This document shows, piece after piece, positions 17,727-31,060 of a stretch of 64,000 nt of DNA. How positions within the stretch are numbered: position 1 is the first letter of the stretch; each line of letters opens with the position of its first letter. Source of the stretch: Sinohyriopsis cumingii (taxonomy: Eukaryota > Mollusca > Bivalvia > Unionida > Unionidae); NCBI GenBank assembly GCA_028554795.2, contig CM068830.1, positions 108,823,214 to 108,887,213 on the forward strand, written 5' to 3'. The position numbers and the translations under genes are program-made. Below the pieces are notes generated by a model, which saw nothing but the letters and a program-made list of their open reading frames with translations, ran no database searches and was not told where the DNA came from.

Positions 17727-18065
17727 AATAAGTCATGCTATATTTTGTGACAATGAGAGCACTTCTCCCTTTCTACATTCTTCCCATCTTTGCACAGGTG
17801 TGAGTGAGTGATATACCATTGTTTGTGTGAATGTGTTAAAGTTCCCCCACTTTTCTCTCCTAAGCCCACGTAAAATGCCATTAGAGGTAACAGGCAATTT
17901 AGTTATTTACAAGAGGATTATTTCTTCTTTCACCCCCTTTATTTTGTAGTGAGCCCTCTGTACGAGCTGATGTACCTGTTATTCTGTAGGTAGGTGTGCA
18001 GGTCAGTAGTTGTGAATTTTAGCCTATATATATAAATGCGGATGTTGATGCTGGTCGGGTTGAAA

Positions 18066-18114
18066 ATGACACTTCGGTCTCATGATATTTAAATTGTTTT
18101 GAGACCAAAGCGTC
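18066..18114. repeat. Short imperfect palindrome
   Basis: TGACACTTCGGTCTCA and its near-complement TGAGACCAAAGCGTCA flank a 17-base loop; possibly a MITE relic. Confidence 0.5.
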
Positions 18115-18664
18115 ATATTTGAGGCTATAGTGAAAGGAAACTGTATGGCATCATAATGCTATTTTTCGTTGGGACCATACTGTCTGTTTGGGGCCATAGT
18201 GTGCACCATACTACTATTAATGTGCATAAAACTCTGCAACAGTCCTCCTAACACTTACGAAGGAACCGAACACCGGAGTCATTCTAATTCGACACATATA
18301 TTGTGATTAAGTCCTAGCATTGCACGATTACAGCAATGGATGTGTGGGTTTAAAAAAGCAATTTGAGATCTCAAGTTATTTTTCAAACCTATTTTGAACG
18401 CATATATCTGTATCACCACGTGGTTCTCTTTGGTATACTAGTGTAAGGTGTAGAAAAAGCAGCAGTAGTCGTCGATTTAGATGCCGCATGGCTGTACTAT
18501 TTCTCTTTTTCCGTATATTTACAATTACATCCTTTATACTGCAGTACTTCATATTTAAATTTATTTTGACTCATTTATTTCCATAATCTTTTAGGTGAAA
18601 TTCTTAATATTTACAATTTTGGAACTTTTACTTATAAAGCCACTATTGTTCCGACGTGCCGTTT

Positions 18665-18669
<5 letters not shown>

Positions 18670-18742
<73 letters not shown>
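18670..18742. repeat. (TA)n microsatellite
   Basis: About 36 uninterrupted TA units. Confidence 0.95.
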
Positions 18743-18747
<5 letters not shown>

Positions 18748-19047
18748 TGCTATTTCATAGATAATTTGTTATTGCCCATAGAAGGACCACCTCATTCGAT
18801 GAAGTCAATGATTTTGTCATATCTGCAAGGTTCACCATAGTTTTGATACCAAAATTCAATTCCTTGCTTTCCTAACAATATTTCTTAAGCACATAATACG
18901 ATGAATACTTCACAATTATGTTTTGCACTTCATTTTTCATAGAAAATATCACATTAAACTACTTAGAGTAAAATCTGTACTTTTGAGCAGTTAAATAGCA
19001 TTAGCGGCGACAAATATAAAATCCACGTAACAAGTCTACAAACTACG

Positions 19048-19219
19048 GAGAGAGAGAGAGAGAGAGAGAGAGATACGCGACGGGGTGGGTTATTAGCTCT
19101 GATGGCGGTGATGTCCTTATCGTTTTTTCCTTGATCATATTACAGTACTGGGTTCCAATAACAATATTTAGAAAGACAAAACGTTGGACGAGACACTGCA
19201 ATATAAACATGTGCACATG

Positions 19220-19264
<45 letters not shown>
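19048..19264. repeat. (GA)n and (GT)n microsatellites
   Basis: GA run at 19,048-19,072 and GT run at 19,224-19,264, separated by unique sequence. Confidence 0.9.
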
Positions 19265-19266
<2 letters not shown>

Positions 19267-19768
19267 TCAGGGTGATTATTAGTACTTAGTATGTACTGCC
19301 TTTGCAGCCTTCGGTGATTAATCGGGAAGTTAAAGTCGAAATATGTAAAACTAAAGTGAATCAGCATATTAACAATCATACGACGTCTGTATCTAAGTTA
19401 CAATGCGTTTAGTCTCTCTTTTTAGTTTCACTCATTGAACATGTGAGAGGAAGTTTGAAAGAGATGGTGATAAAGCAACAGGAAACAGGTCGATTGTCGT
19501 GGCTTAGATACAAGGCAAATAAGTACGTACAAGGTAAAATTTATTTTCTAGACAATACAGAGGACTGAGCAAAATGTAATTGTTTGAAGGACAAGACACG
19601 TATAGCTATTAGAATAATGAATATGAGTAACTGAAAAGGAAACCTAGAAAAGTGGATCGGTATCACATAGTGCTTACGTTGAGTTGTAATCTCTTCTTTA
19701 TAATTAAGGTCCGTAGCAGCAGATTGATTAGGGTAGCAAATAAAGTGCTGATGTTCTTTTGTACTATC

Positions 19769-19770
<2 letters not shown>

Positions 19771-19836
<66 letters not shown>
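19771..19836. repeat. (TA)n microsatellite
   Basis: About 33 TA units. Confidence 0.95.
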
Positions 19837-19839
<3 letters not shown>

Positions 19840-20526
19840 GCAAGGGATCTCTCTACCAAGCGAAACAAGCATTTACGTGAGTTTGGCTAGCAGTTCCCCT
19901 ATTTCCATGTACTTCAAAACAACATCATGCTGTCATCTGGAAGGTTCCATAACGCTCAGCCAACAAACAATTCTGCTCTAATCAATCTATCATCACAAAT
20001 ACACAATTATAACTTTACACTTGCTTGAGTTTTCCTTGTGTCACATTCGTATGGCTTCTACCTGTTAATATTTGCATGGATTCTCCACTAAGCGAAATGC
20101 CAAGAATTAATACCTCTGGTGCCATCCGAACGTCAGTCAAAAGCATGGCGTCGCACCGCATCACACAAAACATTCCATAGCAGAAATATCGGTCTCCGTT
20201 ATGAATTCCTCAGACGGTAAGGTACAGTCGAACCTAACCTCTCAATTAAGATTAAACCATTGGTCCATACCAACAGGTAAGTATTTTACCTGCTCTCACC
20301 TCCATCTCAATCACCTAAACACCTGTAATATTTTACGAAACTAATCTATGCCAACATAAGGTATAGCGAATATTGTACAGTATGACGCTAGCTTCTAGAA
20401 CAATGTCTAAATACTCGGGTTGAGAAGAATTTCCCCAATACCAACTTCTCGTAATCAGACAACCAATCATTAAAATCTAGCTAACCTATAGGCACGGAAC
20501 GTAAATACAAATGTCACATACTCCAG

Positions 20527-20563
<37 letters not shown>

Positions 20564-20909
20564 AGCTATATTCTAGATAGCTTGATATACCAACAGTTTT
20601 GATATGTCATAATACTTTAATCCAGAATGTCTTTGAATAATTCCTCAATAATTCCAAGGAAACGTTTTAAGTTCGAAAAGTTAATGAGCACTTTGGAACT
20701 CCAAATAATAATTTAAATAAATAATAAATCTCAAAATACGCGTGAACACAACTATATGTGATTGCACTTGACCAAAATTAAAATAGGAATAAACACTTTG
20801 TTGACAAATCATCTTTTATACACATCTATACTGGACCTATGTCTCAATAGTAGTTTAGCAATAAAGTAGACCATAGCTACTATACTGTAAATTACGGACA
20901 AAGGTCAAG
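19837..20909. other. Non-coding stretch with (AC)n and a dispersed repeat copy
   Basis: AC run at 20,530-20,561. The segment 20,580-20,850 (TAATCCAGAATGTCTTTGAAT, then AATGAGCACTTTGGAACTCC) belongs to a dispersed family also seen near 37.2, 56.4, 59.2 and 59.7 kb. No gene is supported. Confidence 0.5.
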
Positions 20910-20924
20910 CACACACACACACAC

Positions 20925-20999
<75 letters not shown>
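20910..20999. repeat. (AC)n-(TA)n compound microsatellite
   Basis: Short AC run followed by about 36 TA units. Confidence 0.95.
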
Positions 21000-21002
<3 letters not shown>

Positions 21003-21476
21003 CAGAAAACACACACATACATTTATTCAACGCAAATATGACAGCAGATTGGCGTTATTGGCATGAACTGCACTTTATTCAAATTACAAGTGATGTAAGC
21101 TTCCCTGCACCTAATACCTAAAGGGATATCAGTCACAACCGCTTGATTATCCTCCGGTGCTTTTGTTTCGTTTAAGGACTCCAATGACAACAATGTCAAG
21201 TAAGTAATCGAAGCAACTGAAACTGCCAACAAACCAAAGGAATATTCCTTTTGAGGTACAAGGAGAACCACAAACTTTGCTCACAAATATCAATCAAACA
21301 GGAAAAGTGAAGAGAACAGACTCGTCTGAATAAAGTGACCGGTTAATCGTCTAACAGATGTACATATTGCACAAGGAAGATAGAAAGTGATTTACCTTGA
21401 GACGGGTCTATGTTAGGTACGCTGATGTTTTCCACTGATGTAGCTGACATGCAAAAGTGTCCAATATAAAACAGTA

Positions 21477-21514
<38 letters not shown>

Positions 21515-21952
21515 AATCTGTTGAAATGTGCCTCGTCTTTGAAAGCAAAATTATAAAATGATGACGACACATAAAATGTTTTTAGCGACATTGTTAACGA
21601 TTGAAAACCAGAAAAAAATACAGTTTGATGAAGGAAACAACTATTTCCAAGACAATAAAGGCAGCCACAAGTTACGAAATAGAGAAAATAACTTTGTATT
21701 GCAAGAGATTAGCTACATATGCAACAAAGGGTTTGATAAATAAAACAATAGCTTAATAATTTCCTATAAATTTGCAATATTCGAACAAAGATAAATAGAC
21801 TCAATGTAATATTGCTGTTAATGTGTATCAAGTCCCAAACACATTTATAAGACCAATTAGAATGGCAAAGAGAAATGGCAAAGAAAAATGGACATATATG
21901 TGCTAATGATATTTGGTATCAACAAATATTGTAGAAATATATTTCTTCCGCA

Positions 21953-21956
<4 letters not shown>
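21000..21956. other. Non-coding stretch with an (AC)n run
   Basis: AC run at 21,478-21,511. A minus frame at 21,023-21,271 has one hydrophobic segment but no other support. Confidence 0.4.

Positions 21957-22016
<60 letters not shown>
21957..22016. repeat. (TA)n microsatellite
   Basis: About 29 TA units. Confidence 0.95.
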
Positions 22017-22019
<3 letters not shown>

Positions 22020-22261
22020 TTGTATCCTCAAATTCAATTATTTTAACATAAGAATAAGCAAAATGCTAGAAGACTGTTCTGTGGTAAATTTTAAATCTAC
22101 CTACATTACCTGCAATTTAGTTTTGTTAAAAATTTTGATTCTGAAAGTAAAATTAAGTAAATAAGTAATTGTAAAGAAACCATACAAATATAACGAACAA
22201 CAAAATAGCAAAATATGCACCAGCGGGAGTTTGCCTTTTTCTTAACTCTGTACACTCAAAA

Positions 22262-22433
22262 TAAAATACGCACATTGGTCAGTACTCGTGTACTTCACAT
22301 CACAAAAGACAGCAAACGTAAACATTAGAACAGACAATAGGTGAACTAAATACAACTCGCTGAAGTGTAATTTGGTGAAGTTTGGCATCCACCAATAACA
22401 ATGTGGTAAATAACGAAGGACCTGGGTCACATA
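22262..22433 (-). repeat. Putative 3' LTR of the Gypsy element
   Basis: Direct-repeat partner of 25,171-25,333, with many point differences and small indels, so the insertion is old. True LTR ends were not resolved. Confidence 0.5.
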
Positions 22434-23356
22434 CTCCCTCCCTATGTACAAATGTCTACTAACATTAAGTAAATTTATGCTCGCTGCATAAAAAGTACAC
22501 GAAAAAATAAACAACCCCTTACTCTCCTTCATGTCTTTTGAAATTAAAAAAGTTAATCAACCTGTTAATTAATACAACAATAAGGCAGAAAATATATAAA
22601 CCTACTGAAATTGAAACTAAAATTAATTATTTGAGATAATAATAATTGAATTGTCCTCCTGAAATAAATTTATTGTTTTAAATTGACATTAATTGCTCTA
22701 TCATCCATCACTCCAACTGTCTACCGCAAAACATCACTTCTGAAAACTACAGAAAAGTCTCAGTAGCTAACACGTAGCAAAACTCGTTTGCGAATAAACC
22801 AATTGGCCAAACCGGGTTGGGGGTAGGGTGGTTTTCGGTCCCTGGTTGAACGCCTTACCTGTTGCCGGCCTAAGTCTTCCTGATGGTGCCGGCGGGCTTT
22901 GGACTAATCTCCTAGATTGATTATCCAGGTCTCCATCTAATACGGTTGGGCTTCTAACTGACCTTTCGGTAGAATCTCTGGGGAACTGAACAGAGTGATC
23001 TCATGCGAGACATGAGAGAGTTAAAAAAATGACTTTTCGGTTCATTTAAACTACTTTAATATTGCCTGGACCAACTAGATTGAAGGTGTATGCTTTCAAG
23101 AGGAGATGGTGATCAACTATTAAGGGCAGTTAGTATATAGTGTTTGGATTTTAGACCTGTTTATCGTATTGAACCGATTGGAGCCGGTCTTTCAGTTTTT
23201 CGCATATATGTGACGCTTTCCAGTAGCCTCGCAGCAATCTAGTGTAATACTCAGAGAGGGGTCAAACGAATGCCGGGGGTGCCACCCAAATATAACGAAC
23301 GGGGGCGATCATTCAGCGGAATCATTCTTATTACCATAATATGCAATGTCATACAT

Positions 23357-25060
23357 CTAATCTTGTTTTTGCTCTTCCTCCAGCGTTCCTGGCATTTTCA
23401 AGAGCATTCCAATGAAGCTTTTGCAAGCAGCATTACCATCTGGGAGAAACGGGGAGGAGGGAGACATCTGTATGTTCTCTAATTCGCATAGCTCCTTTAT
23501 AACCATGCTCTCGAAATTACGTCCCTGATCATTGCGATGCCTTTCTGAGAAACTGTAATCGCGAAAGAAGTGCTCATAAGGGCCTTTAGCGGGAGTCTGA
23601 GCCATCTGGTTGCGGAATGGAACAGCTTGAGCATATCTGGTGAAATGATGAGTTATCACTAAGATATTCTTAAACCATCCCTTAAACCGAGACATAGATA
23701 AAACATCTACGCAGACGAGCTAGATCGAGCGAGTGGTGTGAATTGGTGTTAATTCAGCCATTGCCCTTACCGGGTTCTTTCTGTGTTCACATCGTTCGCA
23801 ACACTCAACCTTGCGATTCACGTCCTTCTCCAGACCAGGCCAATACAACATTTGCCCAGCTAACCAGAGTGTATTCATCTTGCCTTGACACATATCACTG
23901 TGGATAGTTTTCAAGGCTAGGCTCCGGTATGACTCTGGGATCACAAGCTGTCTGATTGACCATCAAAAGAAGCGGTTATGTAGAGAAAGCCATTTTCAAC
24001 TACAAAGCGGTTCCATTCACGGAGAAATTTCTGCACCGACGCATTTCCTCTCCGACGATCCTTCTCTCTGGGTCGAGAATCCTTACGTTTGAGGACAATA
24101 CTATTTGCTAGTGTTTAATCGGTCAACTGTTCCCTGTCCCACTTAATGTTATTACAATGTTCAGATGAAAACACGTCCCATCGGTCGTATGAGACGCCAA
24201 AATCATCTGAAACACTTTCAATCAAGGTACATATTGTTGCTACATGGCAAATGATTTCTAATACTTCTGGGAACGTTTGTGGTGAACACAAGAGACCGTC
24301 GGCATTAACGTTATATTTGTCAGCTCTATACCTATTGAAAATAATTGCTAGTGTTGCAAACCATATTTGTCCCGTAGCGTCAAGTTTTGCAGTCGAAAGT
24401 ACGTATGTCAACGGGTTGGTGTCCGTGATCACCTCGAAGGAGAAACCTAAAACATAGAAAGGGAATGTATCTTTCAAAACCCATTTCAGCTCCAAAAGCT
24501 CGAACCTGTGAGCTGGATAGCACCATTCGCTGGGTCTCAATCCACGATTCGCATAGGGAATGACTCTTTCCACACCTTTAGACTCTTGATATACGACTGT
24601 ACCTAGACCACAGCCACTAGCATCCTTATGAACGATAAATGGTTTAATATAGCCGGTCAATGATAAGCTGGGGGTGGAGGTCAACTTGTCCATTAGAGCT
24701 GCAATGGTGCTTTCTTGAGCAGCTGCCCAGGTTAAACGAGCTACTTACTTGTTTTGGACTTATTCTCTCGAGAGGCTTCGATCATGCCCTGACCTTTTAA
24801 TAGGGCGTTTAATGGTTGCTATCTGCGATGATTTCTCGACAACGCGGCGTTAGTACTTACCGAACCCTAAAAACTGACGTAGCTCATCAATGTTTTTGGG
24901 CTTTTGCCATATCCTAATCGCAGATATTTTCTTTGGGTCAGTCTTTATACCTTACTCGCATATAAAGTGACCCTGATAAACGACTATTGCTGGCTTTCAC
25001 TGGCGTGAATGACAATCGATCTTCATATGTAAGAGTGGAATGACTCAAGGTGCTTTCTGT
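23357..25060 (-). pseudogene. pol: Gypsy pol remnant: RT end, RNase H, integrase
   Basis: Reading from right to left on the minus strand, the C-terminal part of reverse transcriptase (motif NIDELRQFLGF near 24,880) is followed by RNase H with FIVHKDASGCGLGTVVYQ near 24,620 and ITDTNPL near 24,430. The integrase zinc-binding HHCC region is at 23,720-23,944 (CCERCEH). Part of the catalytic core is at 23,357-23,695 (ITHHFTRYAQAVPFRNQ, NDQGRNFES). Several frameshifts and stops separate the pieces, so it is inactive. The H2C2-rve order after RNase H is diagnostic for Ty3/Gypsy. Confidence 0.88.
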
Positions 25061-25170
25061 CTAAAGTCGAGTGGACATATTCGAGAAGCTTTGGTTAGTT
25101 TGGCGGGAAATCTATGTTAGTGCCCCATCATGCATGGCATCTTTCGCTCGCTCTAACACTCACTCATACT

Positions 25171-25333
25171 AAAACACGTACATTGGTGTACTTCTTGTCA
25201 CGAATGATAGAAAACGTAAACATTAGAACAGACTATAGGTGAATTAAATATAGCTCGCACAAGTATAATTTAGTGAAGGGTTGCATCCACCAACAGTAAA
25301 CTGGTACATAACTCATGACCTGAGTCACATGTG
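25171..25333 (-). repeat. Putative 5' LTR of the Gypsy element
   Basis: Direct-repeat partner of 22,262-22,433. It lies only about 110 bases right of the RT remnant, so most of the 5' internal region is gone. Confidence 0.5.
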
Positions 25334-25372
25334 TGTGCGCATATGTATGTACTAGCGCTTTTACCCACTCAT

Positions 25373-25439
25373 AACTATGTATGTATGTATGTATGTATGT
25401 ATGTATGTATGTATGTATGAATGTATGTATGTATTTATG
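25373..25439. repeat. (TATG)n microsatellite
   Basis: About 16 tetranucleotide units with one or two substitutions. Confidence 0.9.
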
Positions 25440-26035
25440 TCTATTTTTTTAATTTTTACCCACAATTTCTTTGTTTCGTTGTTTTTCTTCTGACGAATTG
25501 TTACAAAACTGTTTTTCGGCTAATTGTATCATATTTTTACCACATCATCATTTATAGCAGTGTATGTTCTTATTGTAACTTTGACAACATTTATGAAGGA
25601 TTGTTGTAATCAAAAATACTTTATTTTCATCACCATATCTAATGTTTACATTTGCAACCATCCACATTGCAAATCCGACATACTAATCTGAATAAATTTC
25701 TGAAATCTGGTGGGAATGTTTGATCTGAGTCGTATTCTTGCTCACCCAAAATAAACTTTTAAACAGCGTCGTCAGCAGGGATAGGTTATATCGCAGCGCG
25801 CGCGTGTGTGTGTGATTTGGATTTTTAACGTAGCTTTAACGTGTGTTCAGTTATAACGCTACAATGTCAGCAGTGTGGCAGTTTATAGTGATATCTAGCA
25901 CTGGGCATCATGTCGCAGACACGTAGCATGATACCCAACTCAGTCACATTATCCAGACAACAAACCCACCAGTCCTAACACTAACATTTTAATGCTGAGG
26001 CAGCTGTTGGCACTATTTTTATTAGTTTTAAGTAT
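25440..26035. other. AT-rich non-coding stretch
   Basis: Nothing supported apart from a short (CG)/(GT) run near 25,798-25,814. Confidence 0.4.
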
Positions 26036-26105
26036 GAATCGGCCGGGGTTCGAACCAACTGCGACCTTCCGCATCAGAGGCGGACGCTCTAACCACTAGG
26101 CCATA
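26036..26105 (-). repeat. tRNA-derived SINE head (degenerate)
   Basis: On the minus strand there is an A-box-like TGGCCTAGTGGTTAGAGCG, an anticodon arm TCCGC-CTCTGAT-GCGGA (anticodon CTG in the loop) and a B-box GGTTCGAACCC, in tRNA order and spacing. The acceptor and T stems do not pair well, so it is a SINE or tRNA pseudogene and not a working tRNA. Confidence 0.7.
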
Positions 26106-26132
26106 AAGTCTTATAAAGTAGCTTTTCTTTTT

Positions 26133-26252
26133 AATTTGTACATCTGAAATACATACTAGTAAAATGATTATTTACAACTTTATGTTATCAGGAATTTGTA
26201 CATCTGAAATACATACTAGTAAAATGATTATTTACAACTTTATGTTATCAGG
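26133..26252 (+). repeat. Perfect 60-bp tandem duplication
   Basis: Two identical adjacent 60-base units (26,133-26,192 and 26,193-26,252). Perfect identity implies a recent duplication or an assembly artefact. Confidence 0.95.
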
Positions 26253-27286
26253 AATTGATTTTAAAACTCGAACTTCTGTCGTGTGAAATAATTTGAAATT
26301 TTCATAAAAGCATTTCATTATACATTTATCTTCTGTTTATATATTCATGTGTGTAGCTTTTGAACTTTAAAATAAATTGACCTTAATGCTACTGTTTCTT
26401 TAATAAACCTCTATGCTGTCTCTAATGTTTGTAATAAGGTGAATTAATATGTTTAGATTTTTCTAAGGTTTAATCAGCATAGATAAGATTTCGCCGTCGA
26501 TTTTAACCTTCGACATATTGGAACTACCTCCATGTATTTTAAGTGCACTTCAAATTCACATGGTGTACAATATGAAGATGTCGTAGATAAATTTGGCATT
26601 TATCGCGTGATTTAATCTCAAAACGCATGGTCAGGTTCCTCAGTTATACTTTTCATTCTTAAATAACTTAAATTTTAATCGGCACCATGTAGCCAGTTTA
26701 TGCTAAACTGTCATTGAACCATATACATAAATATTGTACTACTTGCCAATTATACCCACCCCCCAGAGAAAAACCAACAAAAAAAAAACAACAACAAAAC
26801 AATAAAACAAAACAAACATATAAAAATAAAAATTTATACACCGAGTGGTTACTAAATCTCAGACGTTTCAGTTAGAGTTTGCCACTTGTGATTTTGCGTT
26901 CCAACAATTTGACCACTGGTTCACGGAGTCCTGGTTATTAACACTGTAAAGTTAATATTTTTCCCGTACGCTTAAACAAATTACATTTGGTATTTTAGCA
27001 AGTTACAACAGACTAAGGGTACATTAAAGTGATGTTTTAAAGAAAGTTGATATACCAAAATGTGATCCGCCTATTGCGCATTAAAACGCATATATAAATA
27101 TTGTTTCAAAATTAGTTTATATTTCAAAAGTATGCTATCGCTTCTATATTTCTAAACATGTGATGAATTTCCGTGATTAATCATTATTGTAATAAAATAA
27201 CGATAAAGATAATACTAACATATCTGTCTTCTAAATGAATTAAACTTGGTGCAGAATTTCATCGATATCCTCTCTGCATTCCCTTT

Positions 27287-27324
<38 letters not shown>

Positions 27325-27709
27325 GCAATGGAGAGTACGGGGAAGTATGTGGGGTGAGATACAAAAATAAACTGAATTTGCACCAAGTAACCTACAAAAA
27401 TCAAGAAGTAGCACTTCGCAAACGTTAAGTGTACAAGCTCCATGGGATTAAGACTTGTATGGTAGATTAATTACTTTTTAATACATTCTTTGTTTTTGTT
27501 TCTTTCTTCATGTTTTACAAAAGCTATTAATAGGGGTATAAATACATATTATTTAATAGTAAAGTTTTTGAAGGCCGCCCTACCCTCCGTCAAAATTTAT
27601 TTATCACTGTGCGAGTTTGTAAGGCAGCAGACTGCAGACCAAAAAAGAAACATAGGAATAGGTAATAAATAAAGACTTTATGGTAAGTCTCCCCTACCCC
27701 ACCGGCATA

Positions 27710-27762
<53 letters not shown>

Positions 27763-29655
27763 GAACCTTCCTAGAAGGAAACTGGCGAAAATAAGAGCGT
27801 ATCATGTTTTCGCCCGAGTCATGTGACGATGTCTCTGGAACTACGAGCGATGTAAAATTGTAGTCACATGAAGCAACGGAAGGCGAAAGTTGGAAATATA
27901 GGGTAGAAAGAATTGTCTGGTTGGCGGCAATGTTAAATAAATCATAATAATTACTTAGATGAAATGTAAATACATTTAAATGTTTGGACTACCTCTTGCC
28001 TGATCCTCATTTCGCTTAGTTTATATTTCTATTATGACATAATGTTTTTAGTACAAGTAATAAGATTGAAATTTTCTTTAAATTGTATCATAAGTAATTT
28101 TTGATTATATTATATTGAAAGTAATTTTCTATTAAAATCTATTTATTTCGGTATTATGATTGTGTCTTATTTAGCAAAGATTGCGTTCTTATGATGAAGT
28201 ACGAATCGACTTATACATACTTTGCCCTGTATCTCAGAGTCAGCAAAAAGTACATTCGCTAGGTTAATTAAATAGATGAACTAGATAGATTCCAAAGATT
28301 TCTCAAGAGAATCAAATGCCCTGATCTTGCAAGAAGTACCTACGTAATAATGTAATTAGACCCAAACGATATACTGTAGAGACTACGAAGCCATATTTTG
28401 AGATTCTGGCCAACGCAAAAGAAATAGGCTCACGCCCATATTTGGCTTTGTCTTACGAAACTGATATTTAAGACCCCAACCCTATGGCACGTCAGTTTGC
28501 TAGCCAGAAAACTTAAACAGCTTCTGTCTTTACAGGCAAATAATAAATTGCCACTGTGTGCATGAAAAATTTGATGCGAACAATAATTGGTAGTGTCAGC
28601 ATACAAGCAGTTTGCAGTCATATTTTTTCCTGAAATACTTTAGAATGACATGACATTACACTATATTTAGTCTCGTCAGACAGACTGTGCGATTGGTCAG
28701 TCGATCAAGGCATAATATCGCGTTTCATAAGCTTGTGTCATACACTCGCCGTTTTATTAACAAACCGATTGTGTTCATTTGTCTTGCGCTGGGACTTTTA
28801 AGGAGTTTGTTACTAGACGTACATTCGAATTTTGAAATAATTCATGTTGGAATACTATTTTCAGTTTGATAATTCACATTTTTCCGTGCATATTGGATTT
28901 CAATTAATTCAACAATATCAGCTGCACCAACACGAATAGTTATGTGAACCTGAAGGTGACATTAAAACAAGGCACATCGTATTTCATCAGGTAATATTAA
29001 CACGTATAAACTGTCAAATATACCTGTACTTTATGTACACACAGCACTATCACCTTTTACAGTGTTAAGCTCAATAACAGTAACCAATCATGCCTTTCTG
29101 CCCGAGGGAAAGGGCTACTTGTAATAAATTAAAGGGATATCAGCATAAAGCAATTACTTTGAAAAGGCAACGGAGTAATAAATAGAAAATGAATTTAACA
29201 AATTATCCTAACCGTGATGTATGTATTGAAAATACAATATTTGTAAAATTTCTCTCATAATTCCTGAAGATAATAGCAAAATCTGAGGCAAGATAAACAT
29301 TACGGAAGTCGCAACAGTTATAAACCATAGACACATCACAATGCAATCTACGTTTGATACAATTTATTGATGTACACAATTACAAATAAAATAAATATAA
29401 AGTATACGGTTTCGACGGGGAAAACTATTATTGCAATCAAAGGCCCTTTGCTGTTTCTGACAGTCCCAACTTGTATGAATGGGACCTAATTAACACCGGT
29501 CATCGTTGAGGTTTTACAAGCACAAATCAAAATTATTCGTTGACCAGTGATACCCCTCAAGAAAGTGTGTAACTCTCTGTGTGTGTGTGTGTGTGTAATA
29601 TTTTGCTTAACAATAAACATTCGCAGGCTTTTAAGTACTCATTGTGAACACTTTT
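26253..29655. other. AT-rich non-coding stretch with (CT)n runs
   Basis: CT runs at 27,290-27,322 and 27,717-27,760, a GT run at 29,577-29,597 and an A/C-rich low-complexity patch at 26,770-26,835. The sequence CTGAATTTGCACCAAGTAAC near 27,370 recurs inverted near 58,085, so it is a transposon relic. No gene is supported. Confidence 0.5.
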
Positions 29656-30257
29656 ATATTGTCTTGGGGTGTTACTAAGTGATCTGATTTCACATTGTCT
29701 TGGGATGTTACTAAGGTATCCGATTTCACATTGTCTTGGGGTGTTACTAAGGGATCTGATTTCACATTGTCTTGGGGTGTTACTAAGGGATCTGATTTCA
29801 CATTGTCTTGTAGTGTTACTAATACTAAGGGAACTGATGTCACATTGTCTTGGGGTGTTACTAAGGGATCTGATTTCACATTGTCTTGAAATGTTACTAA
29901 TACTAAGGGAACTGATTTCACATTCTCTTGGGGTGTTACTAAGGGATCTGATTTGACATTATCTTGGGGTGTTACTAATACTAAGGGATCTGATTTCACA
30001 TTGTCTTGGGATGTTACTAAGGTATCCGATTTCACATTGTCTTGGGGTGTTTCTAAGGGATCTGATTTCACATTGTCTTGGGGTGTTACTAAGGGATCTG
30101 ATTTCACATTGTCTTGGGGTGTTACTAAGGGATCTGATTTCACATTGTCTTGGTGTGTTACTAATACTAAGGGATCTGATTTCACATTGTCTTGGGATGT
30201 TACTAAGGGATCTGATTTCACATTGTCTTGGGGTGTTACTAAGGGATGTGATTTCAC
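29656..30257. repeat. 36/42-bp minisatellite, 16 units, open on both strands
   Basis: Sixteen units of 36 bases (TTGTCTTGGGGTGTTACTAA core), four of them with a 6-base TACTAA insertion. All unit lengths are multiples of three. The minus strand has a 208-codon frame (repeat DNVKSDPLVTPQ) from ATG 30,257, and plus-strand frames are also open (repeat LSWGVTKGSDFT). This may be a repetitive secreted protein exon or simply a minisatellite; no splice or promoter signal decides. Confidence 0.85.
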
Positions 30258-30829
30258 ATTTTACTCCTGCTGCTGGTGGTACAACATGGTCTACGTTTCA
30301 AAGAGACATAGAAACTATATTGGGAAAGAGAGGTCTTGATTCGTGTCCAGTGCGAGACCAACTAGGTACTAAAATTATCCACAAAAAACCCCACGAAGAA
30401 AATAATACTCTTACGCATAAATGACGATTGATATTACAAACTACTAGCATTCTTTTAAAAACAGACTCATGCCAGTACATTGTAATGAAGCAGAAGATAT
30501 GACATAACTAGTCTATCTAGGAACATACAGCATCTCAAAGTTTATCATACTAGAGAAAATAACAAAAAGCAGTTGACATTATATGATTAGCAGAAAACAG
30601 AACATGGCATTTCGTTAGACAGTAGCAGTGTAACGTGTCATGCTGTTTAAACTGAAGCTGATTAGTATAGACCTAATGATGTACCTGATGTACACGGGGC
30701 TGCAAAGAGCATTTGGGACAATATAGGGAATAAAGAACATGCATATTATATCAAAGATCCCATTTCATTTACTGCTGCTTCCTTTGGTAGGAGAAGCATC
30801 AATATACAATTTATGTAAGCTTCTCTCGA

Positions 30830-31060
30830 ATAAACGACAGACTTGACACAACAAAGAAAAACTTTCCTTAATTCTCTATTCTCATACGGAATACCCTACC
30901 CGAACACGTCAAAACGGAGAACGATTTCATCAAACTTTAAACATACAATACCCCACAAGGCAACAGCGTTCCTGTTATCTGCTTTGTGATTATTCATACT
31001 CGGATCAGACTGTAAAATGCAGGATTGTAGTTTATGAAGGTGCGTTGCATACTAAATGCA
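30830..31060 (+). pseudogene. Possible non-LTR retrotransposon 3' remnant
   Basis: A plus-strand frame reads RNTLPEHVKTENDFIKL, like the WNxLPxxV...SxxxFKxxL end of many LINE reverse transcriptases, with stops before and after. Short and weak. Confidence 0.3.

Larger units (their letters stand above)
22262..25333 (-). mobile_element. Eroded Ty3/Gypsy LTR retrotransposon
   Basis: Two direct repeats of about 165-172 bases (22,262-22,433 and 25,171-25,333; shared CACATTGG, AACGTAAACATTAGAACAGAC and GCATCCACCAA) bracket minus-strand pol remnants, so they are taken as the LTRs. Gag, protease and most of the reverse transcriptase are missing from the 5' side (right), showing internal deletion. The stretch 22,800-23,260 is non-coding, GC-richer sequence between pol and the left LTR. 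Confidence 0.6.

Noticed and set aside
17371-17731. Open frames running through the TA/GT microsatellite
   Set aside because: Created by the dinucleotide repeat; the same happens at every TA tract in the window.
26036-26105. Functional tRNA with anticodon CTG
   Set aside because: Acceptor and T stems do not pair and the ends are not tRNA-like; treated as a SINE head.
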